In this document: positions 36,445-44,259 of the stretch, in pieces
Numbering within the stretch: the stretch's first letter is position 1
How the letters are laid out: the number at the start of each line of letters is the position of its first letter
Assembly: GCA_002364755.1 (NCBI GenBank)
Contig: DEZI01000015.1
Location: forward strand, 29,199 to 93,198
Reading direction: 5' to 3'
DNA length: 64,000 nt
Origin: Stenotrophomonas maltophilia
GTDB lineage: Bacteria > Pseudomonadota > Gammaproteobacteria > Xanthomonadales > Xanthomonadaceae
Notes under the pieces: model-generated
Told to the model about the DNA's origin: nothing
Databases searched by the model: none
What the model saw: the letters and a program-made list of their open reading frames with translations, nothing else
Translations under genes and position numbers: made by a program

Positions 36445-37845
36445 ATGAAAATGAACAACCTGCGTCGCCCGGTCCGGGCGGCGACCACCGGTTTGCTGGG
36501 CATGTTGATGCCCGTGGCCTTGTCCACCACCGCGCAGACACCGCCGGCCCTGCCGCCGATGCCGACCAACATCGAAACCGCCGCGGGTCCGGGCGTCGCC
36601 CACACCCAGCCGGCGGCCTACCGCACCGGCCTGGTGCCGCAGGTGCAGCTGCCTGCCGCCGGCTTCAACGTCGCCCATATCGAATCGATGGCGCAGCAGC
36701 TCACCTACGGCGAGCGCGTGCCAGGCATGGCCGTGGCCATCGTGCAGGGCGGCCGCGTGCTCAGCGCGCGCGGCTACGGCGTCACCGACGTCAACAATCC
36801 GCTGCCGGTCGACGCGCACACCGTGTTCCGCCTGGCGTCGCTGTCCAAGGCCTTTGCCGGCACCATGGCTGGCCTGCTGGTCAACGACGGCACGCTGCGC
36901 TGGGACAGCAAGGTGACCGACTACGTGCCGGGCTTCCGCCTCAACTCGCCCGAAGCCACCGACCGCCTGACCGTGGCCGATGTGCTCAGCCACCGCGTCG
37001 GCCTGCCCTACAACGCCTACGACCGCGACATCGAAGGCAATGCCGAGTACTACTCGCTGACCCAGAAGCTGGCCAACACCAGCCTCAAGTGCCTGCCGGG
37101 CGACTGCTACGCCTACCAGAACGTGGCCTTCAGCCTGATCGGCGACGTGGTCTATGCCGCCTCGGGCAGCTTCTACGAACAATCGGTCGAACGCCGCATC
37201 TTCAAGCCGCTGGGCATGAACGATGCCAGCCTCGGCCTGGCCGGCATCCAGGCCAGCTCGCGCTGGGCGCGTCCGCACGTGCGCAGCCGCAATGGCTGGG
37301 TGTCGCTGACGCCGAAGCCGACCTACTACCGCGTTGCCCCGGCCGCCGGCGTCAACGCCAGTGCCAGCGACATGGCGCAGTGGCTGCTGGCGCACACCGG
37401 ACATCGCCCCGACGTGCTGCCGGCGCCGCTGCTGGCCACCCTGCATTCGAGCCTGATCAACACCCCGGGCGAGATGCGCTCGGGCTGGCGCCGTGAGCGC
37501 CTGCACTCGGCCGGCTACGCGCTGGGCTGGCGCACCTTCGATTACGCCGGCCACGACGTGGTCTTCCATGCCGGTGCGGTGCAGGGTTACCGCGGCCTGG
37601 TCGCACTGGTGCCCGAACGTGACCTCGGCATCGCCATCCTCTGGAACGGCGAGAGCGGCCTGCCCAGCGGCCTGCTGCCGACGGTGCTCGATTCGGCACT
37701 GGGCCTGCCGGCGCAGCGCTGGCTGGACGTGGATACCGATTTCGGCAGCGACAGCCTGATGGCCGAAGGCGCGACCCCGGCGCAGCAGGACAAGCGCAAG
37801 GGCAAGGGCGCCTCGGGCAACCGCGCAGTGGCCTCGCCGCGCTGA
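36445..37845 (+). CDS. Serine hydrolase of the beta-lactamase (class C/PBP4-like) family
   Basis: 466 residues with a signal-like N terminus (AATTGLLGMLMPVALSTTAQ). Class C fold motifs are FRLASLSKAFAG (SxxK), CYAYQNVAFSLIG (YxN) and VVFHAGAVQGYRG (HxG in the KTG position). The HxG is usual for esterases and D-peptidases of this family rather than true AmpC, so resistance should not be inferred. It ends in a Lys/Arg-rich tail (QQDKRKGKGASGNRA). The start was set by a -10 box 31 bases upstream. Monocistronic. Confidence 0.9.
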   Translation: MKMNNLRRPVRAATTGLLGMLMPVALSTTAQTPPALPPMPTNIETAAGPGVAHTQPAAYRTGLVPQVQLPAAGFNVAHIESMAQQLTYGERVPGMAVAIVQGGRVLSARGYGVTDVNNPLPVDAHTVFRLASLSKAFAGTMAGLLVNDGTLRWDSKVTDYVPGFRLNSPEATDRLTVADVLSHRVGLPYNAYDRDIEGNAEYYSLTQKLANTSLKCLPGDCYAYQNVAFSLIGDVVYAASGSFYEQSVERRIFKPLGMNDASLGLAGIQASSRWARPHVRSRNGWVSLTPKPTYYRVAPAAGVNASASDMAQWLLAHTGHRPDVLPAPLLATLHSSLINTPGEMRSGWRRERLHSAGYALGWRTFDYAGHDVVFHAGAVQGYRGLVALVPERDLGIAILWNGESGLPSGLLPTVLDSALGLPAQRWLDVDTDFGSDSLMAEGATPAQQDKRKGKGASGNRAVASPR

Positions 37846-37868
37846 GTGCGGCAGTCTGCCGGTGATTG

Positions 37869-37978
37869 GTAGGGTCGACTGGCAGTCGACTCCGCGGGGC
37901 CGGATCGGTAGAGTCGACTGTCAGTCGACTCACGCAGTGCCGGATCGAAAAGCAGTCGACTGACAGTCGACTCTACCA
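37869..37978. repeat. Three SMAG repeats
   Basis: GTAGGGTCGACTGGCAGTCGAC (37869), GTAGAGTCGACTGTCAGTCGAC (37908) and an inverted copy (37953-37978) lie between the convergent hydrolase and SDR genes. Confidence 0.9.
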
Positions 37979-37986
37979 ACGCAGGC

Positions 37987-38745
37987 TCAGTGCGCGAAAT
38001 AGTGCATGCCGCCGTCCACCGGGATCACCGCGCCGGTGATGTAGCCCGCCGCTGGCGACGCCAGGAACGCCACCAGCGGCGCGACCTCCTCCGGTTCGCC
38101 GAAGCGCCCGATCGGAATGTTGCGGTCGATGAAGGCGCGTCGGCTTTCCTCGGTGGGATGCAACCGGCCGAGGATCTGCGCGCTGTTGATCCGCCCCGGC
38201 GCGATTGTGTTGACCGTCACGCCCTGCGCCGCCACCTCCGATGACAGGCCCTTGCTCCACAGGTGCAGCGCGGCCTTCGCCGCCGTGGCGGCATTCACCG
38301 CACGCGGTTCCATCGAGCCGCTGAAGTTGATCACCCGCCCCCAGCCCTGCACCTGCATGCCGGGCAACAGCGCCTGGGTCAGCCGTCGCGACGCGGAGAA
38401 GTTCAGTGCCATCGCTTCGTCCCATACGTCGTCAGCGGCGTCGACAGACGTCGGCCGCGAGCCACCCGCCGTGTTGACCAGGATGTCCACGCGCTGCAGC
38501 CCGTCCTGCGCCCCGGCGGCGATGCGCGCCAGCTGCGCGGCGTCGGTGAGGTCACCCGGCAGGATCAGCGGCGCGGCTGCACCGCTGGCTGCGATCTCCG
38601 CCGCCAGCGACCGCAGCGGCTCCAACCGTCGCGCGCTGATCGCGATGCGTACGCCGAGCGTCGCCAGCTGCCGCGCAACCGCCGCGCCAATGCCGCTGCC
38701 CGCGCCGGTCACCAGTGCGGTACGTCCTTCAAGACTCAAATCCAT
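37987..38745 (-). CDS. SDR family protein lacking the catalytic tyrosine
   Basis: 252 residues. The Rossmann site is intact ([17 protein letters not shown], with LVNTAGG and the C-terminal [15 protein letters not shown]). The active-site region reads [20 protein letters not shown]: Lys is kept but the Tyr four residues before it is Ala. I checked this in the DNA (GCC at that codon). Classical reductase chemistry is therefore doubtful unless another residue substitutes. The start at 38745 has GGAGA 5 bases upstream. It is divergent from a LysR gene, which likely controls it. Confidence 0.9.
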   Translation of the reverse strand: MDLSLEGRTALVTGAGSGIGAAVARQLATLGVRIAISARRLEPLRSLAAEIAASGAAAPLILPGDLTDAAQLARIAAGAQDGLQRVDILVNTAGGSRPTSVDAADDVWDEAMALNFSASRRLTQALLPGMQVQGWGRVINFSGSMEPRAVNAATAAKAALHLWSKGLSSEVAAQGVTVNTIAPGRINSAQILGRLHPTEESRRAFIDRNIPIGRFGEPEEVAPLVAFLASPAAGYITGAVIPVDGGMHYFAH

Positions 38746-38859
38746 GGTGTTCTCCGTCATGCGTGGCCGGCACATCCGGCCCGTGCAGCGCATGCTCTTT
38801 GATCACCCCTGATTGATAAACTCCGCGCAGGTTTCAGCATTCAACACCCGGAGTGTCAG

Positions 38860-39753
38860 ATGAACCTGCTGGAGAGCATGCAGGTCTACGTGCTGATCGT
38901 GGACAAGGGCAGCCTCAGCGCTGCGGCCGCGGCGATGGACATCTCGGCGACGATGGCTGGCAAGCACCTGCGTGCACTGGAAGCGCGTCTGGGCATGCAG
39001 CTGCTGAGCCGCACCACGCGCCGCCAGCACATGACGCCGTTCGGCGAGGACTACTACGCCCGCTGCCGGGACATCCTGCGGCTGGTGGAAGAGACCGATG
39101 CGCAGGCCGCCCACCAGCAGATGGCGCCGGCCGGCACGCTGCGCATCAGCGCACCGGTGATCTTCGGCACGCACGCACTGGTGCCGGCCCTGGCCGACTA
39201 CATGCAACGCCATCCGCAGGTGCGGGTGGAGGCGAGCCTGAGCGACCGCGTGGTCGACCTGGCCGAGGAAGGTTTCGAAGCCGCACTGCGCATCGGCAGC
39301 CTGGCTGACAGCGATGCACGGGTGGCACGCCCACTGACGCCCTACCGGTTGATGATGTGTGCCGCGCCGGCCTACCTCGCCCGCCACGGCACGCCTCGCA
39401 CGCTCGCCGAACTGGCGTCGCACCAGTGCCTCTCGTTCGAACCCCGCGCGCTCGCGCAGTGGCTGCAGGACGAGGCCGGCGGCCTCGAGCGTATCGCCGC
39501 TGCGCGCCTGCAGATCAACAACGGCGAAGCGCTGCGTGCGGCGGCGCTGCATGGGCTGGGCATCGTGCTGCAGTCGACCCTGCTGCTGGCCGCGGACGTG
39601 GCCGCCGGGCGGCTGGTGCAGCTGTTCCCGCAGCACGGCCAGGCGGGTCGGCCCATGCACGTGGTGTACGCCCACGATCGCTACCGCTCCACCCGCCTGC
39701 GCAGCTTCGTGGATTTCCTGGTGGAGCGGTTCCCGCCGGTACCGCACGGGTAA
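38860..39753 (+). CDS. LysR family transcriptional regulator
   Basis: 297 residues. The N-terminal winged helix-turn-helix has MQVYVLIVDKGSLSAAAAAM and MAGKHLRALEARLGMQLLSRTTR. The periplasmic-binding-like effector domain follows (GTLRISAPVIFGTHALVPAL, VDLAEEGFEAALRIG, LQINNGEALRAAALHGLGI). This is the subgroup often found beside oxidoreductases it controls. It is divergent from the SDR gene with 114 bases between. A hairpin terminator lies past its stop. Confidence 0.93.
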   Translation: MNLLESMQVYVLIVDKGSLSAAAAAMDISATMAGKHLRALEARLGMQLLSRTTRRQHMTPFGEDYYARCRDILRLVEETDAQAAHQQMAPAGTLRISAPVIFGTHALVPALADYMQRHPQVRVEASLSDRVVDLAEEGFEAALRIGSLADSDARVARPLTPYRLMMCAAPAYLARHGTPRTLAELASHQCLSFEPRALAQWLQDEAGGLERIAAARLQINNGEALRAAALHGLGIVLQSTLLLAADVAAGRLVQLFPQHGQAGRPMHVVYAHDRYRSTRLRSFVDFLVERFPPVPHG

Positions 39754-39772
39754 GGCCGACCACGGTCGCCCA

Positions 39773-39816
39773 TAAAAAAAACCCCCTCCCCGCTGGGCAG
39801 CCAGGGAAGGGGGTTT
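39773..39816 (-). terminator. Bidirectional Rho-independent terminator
   Basis: CCCCCT...AGGGGG stem with a short loop and one bulge, between convergent genes. On the minus strand it is followed by a run of eight or nine T, so it is strong for the H1-like gene. On the plus strand only TTT follows. Confidence 0.85.
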
Positions 39817-39840
39817 CAGGGTACGGCTATCGGGAAGTAC

Positions 39841-40383
39841 TTAGATCAGCGGCGCCGGGGTTGCCGGCAGAGCGACCGGAGCGGCCTTCTTCTTGCGAGC
39901 GGCCGGCTTGCGCTTGGCAACCGTCTTGGCAGCCTTCTTCGGGGCAGCCTTCTTCGGGGCAGCCTTCTTGGTGGCCTTCTTCGCAGTCTTCTTCACTGCC
40001 TTCTTGGCAGTAGCCTTCCGGGCAGTCGCCTTCTTGGCGACCTTCTTCGCGGTCTTCTTTGCCGGCTTCCTGGCGACCTTCTTTGCCGCCTTCTTCGCAG
40101 TGGCCTTCTTCGCAGTTGCCTTCTTCGCAACCTTCTTGACGGCCTTCTTCGCGGTCTTCTTAGCCGGCTTCTTGGCGACCTTCTTTGCCGCCTTCTTTGC
40201 AGTGGCCTTCTTCGCAGTTGCCTTCTTGGCAACCTTCTTGACGGCCTTCTTGGCGGTCGCCTTCTTGGCAGTCGCCTTCTTCGCGACCTTCTTCACTGCC
40301 TTCTTGGCAGTGGCCTTCTTAGCGACCTTCTTCACCGCTTTCTTGGCGGCAGGCTTTTTCTTCGCAGCTTTCTTGGTTGCCAT
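39841..40383 (-). CDS. Histone-H1-like lysine/alanine-rich DNA-binding protein
   Basis: 180 residues made almost wholly of Lys, Ala, Thr, Val and Pro. The motif KKATAKKA/KKVAKK is repeated through residues ~10-165, with PAKKTAKK and APKKAAPKK variants and a neutral tail ending PATPAPLI. Composition matches bacterial H1/HctB- or AlgP-like nucleoid proteins. The start has GAGGAG upstream. The repetitive codons make copy number prone to slip, so length may differ among strains. A good promoter lies about 280 bases upstream. Confidence 0.9.
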   Translation of the reverse strand: MATKKAAKKKPAAKKAVKKVAKKATAKKAVKKVAKKATAKKATAKKAVKKVAKKATAKKATAKKAAKKVAKKPAKKTAKKAVKKVAKKATAKKATAKKAAKKVARKPAKKTAKKVAKKATARKATAKKAVKKTAKKATKKAAPKKAAPKKAAKTVAKRKPAARKKKAAPVALPATPAPLI

Positions 40384-41110
40384 GGGATGGCTCCTCGTCA
40401 GTGATAGGGAGTTGAAACGCCCAGGTGGATCAAACCCGCGGTTGCTGCGTGCGGGGACCGCCGGCGCGTCAGGCGCGCCGTTACGGATGCGGCAATGCCC
40501 GCCTCGATCGGCGGAGCGGGCATCGGAACAGAAGATGCCTTGCGTTTCTCCGGGGGAAGCGGGGCCATGCCCACCGTCGGCAGAATCGCGGTGGTCTTGA
40601 AGGGGCTGCTTCGCATCGGACGATTGATTCGGCGCACTCGGTTTGGCAGGCAAGGTCTGCTGAGGCGAAACCTAATCACCGTTTTTTTTACTGTCAACAA
40701 CCCCCGCGAAAAAATTTCACATCCGCGTCCATCCGAACGCCGCCGGCACCGCCACCACACGGCACGTTCCCGGCCCTGCGTCGCGCACCGCCAACGCCAC
40801 GCGCGGCAACACGTGATCGCACCTGCTGAATAAAAAGCGCTTGAAATAAGCACTCTGCGTTGATAGGCGACAACAGATGCCGCGCCATGCACCACGTCGT
40901 CCGGCACACGTCAACGCGCACATCCGCCGCACCACAACGGGTCTGCAACGGGAGGTAAAAGTTTTCACATCCGAACGCGCAATCGCGGGACGGAAAGGCG
41001 GATTTGCGCAAAACTGCGCACGCCTGATCGCGCCGTTCGATGCCGCCTGATGCCACACCGAAGGTGTGCCGCGAACCCGATGGCATGAGTCGACGACGGA
41101 GGCGGGAACG
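40384..41110. other. Long gene-free region upstream of the H1-like gene
   Basis: About 730 bases with no frame I trust; all frames run through terminator or promoter sequence and lack family-like residues. It contains the H1-like gene's promoter (40669-40697) and two copies of TTTCACATCCG (40715 and 40963) in AT-rich patches. The rest is unexplained. Confidence 0.6.
40669..40697 (-). promoter_or_regulatory. Promoter of the H1-like gene
   Basis: On the minus strand, TTGACA, 17 bases (with an A8 run), then TAGGTT. It predicts a 5' leader of roughly 275-280 bases before the ATG at 40383. Confidence 0.65.
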
Positions 41111-41138
41111 AAAACGGCCACCCGAAGGTGGCCGTTCT
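41111..41138 (-). terminator. Rho-independent terminator of gcvH
   Basis: AACGGCCACC-TTCG-GGTGGCCGTT on the minus strand followed by TT and C/G, 22 bases past the gcvH stop. Confidence 0.8.
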
Positions 41139-41157
41139 GGAAGCGGGAAGCGCGGAC

Positions 41158-41553
41158 TCAGTGGTCTTCGTTTTCCAGGGCTTCGGCGTACGCGTCCGGA
41201 TCCAGCAGCTCATTGAGCTCGTCGGCGCTGGTCAGCTCGACCACGTACATCCAGCCTTCGCCGTAGGCATCTTCGTTGATGGTTTCCGGCTTGTCCGACA
41301 GCGCCGAGTTGACCTCGACGATCGTGCCGCTGACCGGGCTGTAGACGTCCGAGGCGGCCTTGACCGACTCGACGACGGCGATCTGCTCGCCCGCCTTGGC
41401 CTCGGCGCCGACTTCGGGCAGCTCGACGTAGACCAGGTCACCCAGCAGGCCCTGGGCATGGTCGGAAATGCCGACGGTGACGCGGCCATTGCCTTCGACG
41501 CGGGCCCACTCGTGGGACTTGAGGAACTTGAGGTCGCCGGGGATCTCGCTCAT
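41158..41553 (-). CDS. gcvH: Glycine cleavage system H protein
   Basis: 131 residues, standard length. It carries the lipoyl arm that shuttles the aminomethyl group between the P, T and L proteins. The lipoylation Lys is in [17 protein letters not shown]. Other family marks are [34 protein letters not shown] and [11 protein letters not shown]. The start at 41553 is set by the conserved N terminus. It lies 94 bases after gcvT on the same strand; gcvP is not in the window. Confidence 0.97.
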   Translation of the reverse strand: MSEIPGDLKFLKSHEWARVEGNGRVTVGISDHAQGLLGDLVYVELPEVGAEAKAGEQIAVVESVKAASDVYSPVSGTIVEVNSALSDKPETINEDAYGEGWMYVVELTSADELNELLDPDAYAEALENEDH

Positions 41554-41647
41554 GGGAACTGCTCCAGGTTTTGCAGGGGGTGGAAAAAACGGGGCTAGTG
41601 TAACCAACCGACCGCCACTGCTGTCAGTGACGGCCGGCACGTTCGGA

Positions 41648-42760
41648 TCAGGCGTCGGCGAGCACGCCGGGCTGGGCCTGGCCTTCGCGGACGAACGGGA
41701 ACTTGACCACGCGCACTGGCACCTGCCGGCCGCGGATATCGACGGTGACCTGGCCGAGTTCACCCGCCGGCACGCGGGCGAACGCGATGCCCTTGGCCAG
41801 GCTCGGCGAGAAGGTGCCGGACAGGATTTCGCCCTGTCCGCCGGCGGTGGTCACCACCTGGCCATGGCGCAGCACGCCCTTCTCGTCCATCACCAGGCCG
41901 ATCATCTGGCGCGCGTTGCCGGCGGCCTTCTGCGCCTCGAGCACGTCGCGGCCAATGAAGTCACGGCCTTCGTCCAGCGACACGGTCCAGGCCAGCGCCG
42001 CTTCGTACGGGCTGATCGCTTCGTCCATGTCCTGGCCATACAGGTTCATACCGGCTTCCAGGCGCAGGGTGTCGCGCGCGCCGAGGCCGGCCGGCTTCAC
42101 GCCCGCCGCCAGCAGGCGGTTCCAGAAGGCGACCACGGCGTCCTGGGGCAGCAGGATCTCGAAGCCGTCTTCGCCGGTGTAGCCGGTGCGGGCGACGAAC
42201 AGTTCAACGCCGTCGCCCGCCTTGACCTGCAGGGCAGCGAAGCGGCCGAGCTTGGCCAGCGCGTCGCGATCGCTGCCGCCGACCAGGCCGACCACGCTGT
42301 CGCGCGCCTGCGGGCCCTGCACGGCAAGGATGGCCAGGTCCGGGCGCTGCTCGACGCTGACGCCGAACGGTGCCGCCTGTTCGCGCAGCCAGGCCAGGTC
42401 CTTCTCGCGGGTGGAGGCGTTGACCACCATGCGGAAGAAATCATCGGCCAGGTAGTAGACGATCAGGTCGTCGATGACGCCGCCGGCCGGATTCAGCATG
42501 CACGAGTACAGCGCCTTGCCCGGCACCTTCAGCTTGTCGATGGAGTTGGCCAGCAGGCGGCGCAGGAACGGCTTGACCTGCTCGCCGCGCAGGTCGACCA
42601 CGGTCATGTGGCTCACGTCGAAGACGCCGGCTTCGCGGCGCACCAGGTGGTGTTCGTCCAGCTGCGAGCCGTAGTGGATGGGCATGTCCCAACCCCCGAA
42701 ATCGACCATCTTGGCGCCGAGGGCGCGGTGGGTATCGTTGAGCAGCGTCTTCTGGGTCAT
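41648..42760 (-). CDS. gcvT: Glycine cleavage system aminomethyltransferase (T protein)
   Basis: 370 residues. It transfers the methylene group from the H protein to tetrahydrofolate. Family marks are [85 protein letters not shown] and the C-terminal [12 protein letters not shown]. The ATG at 42760 gives the usual start; one at 42796 adds 12 residues. I found no clear glycine riboswitch in the 80 bases upstream before the repeat array. Confidence 0.96.
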   Translation of the reverse strand: MTQKTLLNDTHRALGAKMVDFGGWDMPIHYGSQLDEHHLVRREAGVFDVSHMTVVDLRGEQVKPFLRRLLANSIDKLKVPGKALYSCMLNPAGGVIDDLIVYYLADDFFRMVVNASTREKDLAWLREQAAPFGVSVEQRPDLAILAVQGPQARDSVVGLVGGSDRDALAKLGRFAALQVKAGDGVELFVARTGYTGEDGFEILLPQDAVVAFWNRLLAAGVKPAGLGARDTLRLEAGMNLYGQDMDEAISPYEAALAWTVSLDEGRDFIGRDVLEAQKAAGNARQMIGLVMDEKGVLRHGQVVTTAGGQGEILSGTFSPSLAKGIAFARVPAGELGQVTVDIRGRQVPVRVVKFPFVREGQAQPGVLADA

Positions 42761-42940
42761 GACCGGTCCGGCAGCAGGATAAACAAGAGCGTCCATTATC
42801 CCAGATCGGTCGGTCGCAGGTCGTGCCGCAGCGCAGCGGGGGATGTGTTTGGCCGGCCTGCGGCCGGCGCCGCGTTTCTACAGCCAGGGCTGGGAGCGCA
42901 GAGCATTGGTTCGTCGGCTCTGGGTTCTTTCGGTTTTGGC

Positions 42941-43038
42941 GGGGCGGTGTGGGGTTGCGGGACACGCCGTGAACCCATCCATGGGAGCTCGTAGTCGCCA
43001 TCCATGGCGCCTGCGGTCCCACAACCCCACACCGCCCC
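42941..43038 (-). repeat. Long-hairpin element, copy 6
   Basis: Arms GGGGCGGTGTGGGGTTG and complement, 23 bases with one mismatch. The core has GTCGCCAT/ATGGCGCC and, on the minus strand, CATGGATGGGTTCACGGCGT. Confidence 0.8.
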
Positions 43039-43245
43039 ACCCCTGCCAGGTTCCGTGGTGACGGATGGCAAGTGCCAGAGCAGAGCAGGAGCAGAAGCAG
43101 ATGTGGATGTCGATACATATATAGAGAGGGGTCGGATCCTTTTCCTGCGGAAAGGGATCCAACCACGCGAGCGCAGCGACCGGCTTTTGCTTTTGCTCTT
43201 CATTTCTTTTCCGTCGGCTGGACGCGCACGGAAACTATCGGGGGG

Positions 43246-43343
43246 CGGGCGGTTTGGGTTCGCGGGACCGTTGGCGCCATGGAAGGCGCCATCGAGCCCC
43301 CATGGACGGGTTTACGGCGTGTCCCGCGAACCCAAACCGCCCG
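43246..43343 (+). repeat. Long-hairpin element, copy 7 (perfect arms)
   Basis: Arms GGGCGGTTTGGGTTCGCGGG and complement pair perfectly over at least 22 bases. The inner hairpin is GGCGCC-ATGGAA-GGCGCC, followed by CATGGACGGGTTTACGGCGT. Confidence 0.85.
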
Positions 43344-43413
43344 ACCCAGCACACAGACCCCGATGCATCAAGCGACCAACCCACGAGGGGCTGCGCCGTT
43401 CGCTGGGAAACCC

Positions 43414-44157
43414 TTAGATGCGCGTGGTGGCCAGGAAGCGCTCGCGGTCCTGCTGGGTGCGCCGGCGGATTTCTTCCAGCGCCTGGCTCTCGGTCGCTTC
43501 CAGCATCGCCTCGAACAGGCGCTGGAAGTGGTACCGCATGGCATTGCGCGCGGCCACCGGGTCGCGGCTGCGCAGCGCCTCGAAGATCGCCATGTGCTCG
43601 TCGGCGCGGCTGGCACCGTCGTCGTGGCAGACCCGCGCGTAGACCTCGGCCACCCGCGGCAAATCGCTGCGCATGCGCCAGATCTGCTGGATGAAGTACT
43701 CCACCACCGGGTTGCCGGACAGGCGCGCGATGGTCAGGTGGAAGCGGCGGTCGAAGTCGCCGGCCTCCTCATCGGTCAGGTCGCGGCGGCACAGCGCCTG
43801 GGCCAGCACCTGCAGTTCGGCGATGCCGGCCTCGTCGATGTTGCTGGCAGCCAGCGCCGCGGCCTCGGCCTCGAACACCGCGCGGGCGGCGGTCAGGTCG
43901 AAGGCGCTGACATCGGGCAGGCCACCGGAGGCCTGCGTCGGGCGTGGCTTCACGTACACGCCCGAGCCAATGCGGATGGCGATCCAGCCCTGGGCTTCCA
44001 GGGCGATCTCGGCTTCACGCACGGTCACCCGGCTGACGCCGAAACGTTCGGCCAGCTCACGCTCGCCCGGCAGGCGCGAGCCCGGCGGAAATTCGCCGTC
44101 CTCGATCAGCTTGCGGAGCTTGGCGGCGATGGTCTGGTAGAGGCGGTTGGCGGACAT
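43414..44157 (-). CDS. FadR-subfamily GntR transcriptional regulator, likely uronate-responsive
   Basis: 247 residues. The N-terminal winged helix has LRKLIEDGEFPPGSRLPGERELAERFGVSRVTVREAEIALEAQGW. The C-terminal FCD ligand domain includes DFDRRFHLTIARLSGN and the metal-binding His pair in ADEHMAIFEAL and NAMRYHFQRLFE. Relatives UxuR and ExuR sense hexuronates and bind sites built on ATTGGTATACCAAT. Matching half-sites lie at 47262 and 47336 in the lyase/receptor promoter region, so it probably represses this locus until a uronate product appears. It is on the same strand as the receptor, 102 bases downstream. Confidence 0.92.
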   Translation of the reverse strand: MSANRLYQTIAAKLRKLIEDGEFPPGSRLPGERELAERFGVSRVTVREAEIALEAQGWIAIRIGSGVYVKPRPTQASGGLPDVSAFDLTAARAVFEAEAAALAASNIDEAGIAELQVLAQALCRRDLTDEEAGDFDRRFHLTIARLSGNPVVEYFIQQIWRMRSDLPRVAEVYARVCHDDGASRADEHMAIFEALRSRDPVAARNAMRYHFQRLFEAMLEATESQALEEIRRRTQQDRERFLATTRI

Positions 44158-44259
44158 GCGGCTGACCCTTGGCGGTTCCCTCCGGGCCCGTCCCGGGCCA
44201 CCGTGCGCGGTGCGGGTCCGGATGGAGCGACGGCGCGACCACTGGCCGCGCCGCCCTGT

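Larger units (their letters stand above)
42761..43413. other. Gene-free repeat array between gcvT and the GntR gene
   Basis: 650 bases with a short hairpin GCCGGCC-TGC-GGCCGGC (42852-42868), long-hairpin copies 6 and 7, an AT-richer patch (GATACATATATAGAGAG), a hairpin GGATCC...GGATCC at about 43134-43160, and a loose inverted module B (GCTTTTGCTTTTGCTCTTCA through GGAAACTATCG). The arrangement parallels the composites around the CBS gene. No gene is supported. Confidence 0.7.

Noticed and set aside
36445..37845. AmpC-type beta-lactamase resistance gene
   Set aside because: The third motif is HxG instead of KTG and the length is greater than AmpC. A serine esterase or peptidase is more likely.
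39893..40600. 235-residue Phe/Ala-rich plus-strand frame, apparently a membrane protein
   Set aside because: It is the exact antisense of the Lys/Ala repeats of the H1-like gene; its periodicity is inherited.
40717..41121. 134-residue minus-strand frame in the gap before the H1-like gene
   Set aside because: It starts inside the gcvH terminator, is Cys/Arg-rich, has no ribosome site and resembles no family.
42761..42840. Glycine riboswitch before gcvT
   Set aside because: The 80-base leader lacks the conserved tandem aptamer motifs and is followed at once by repeats.
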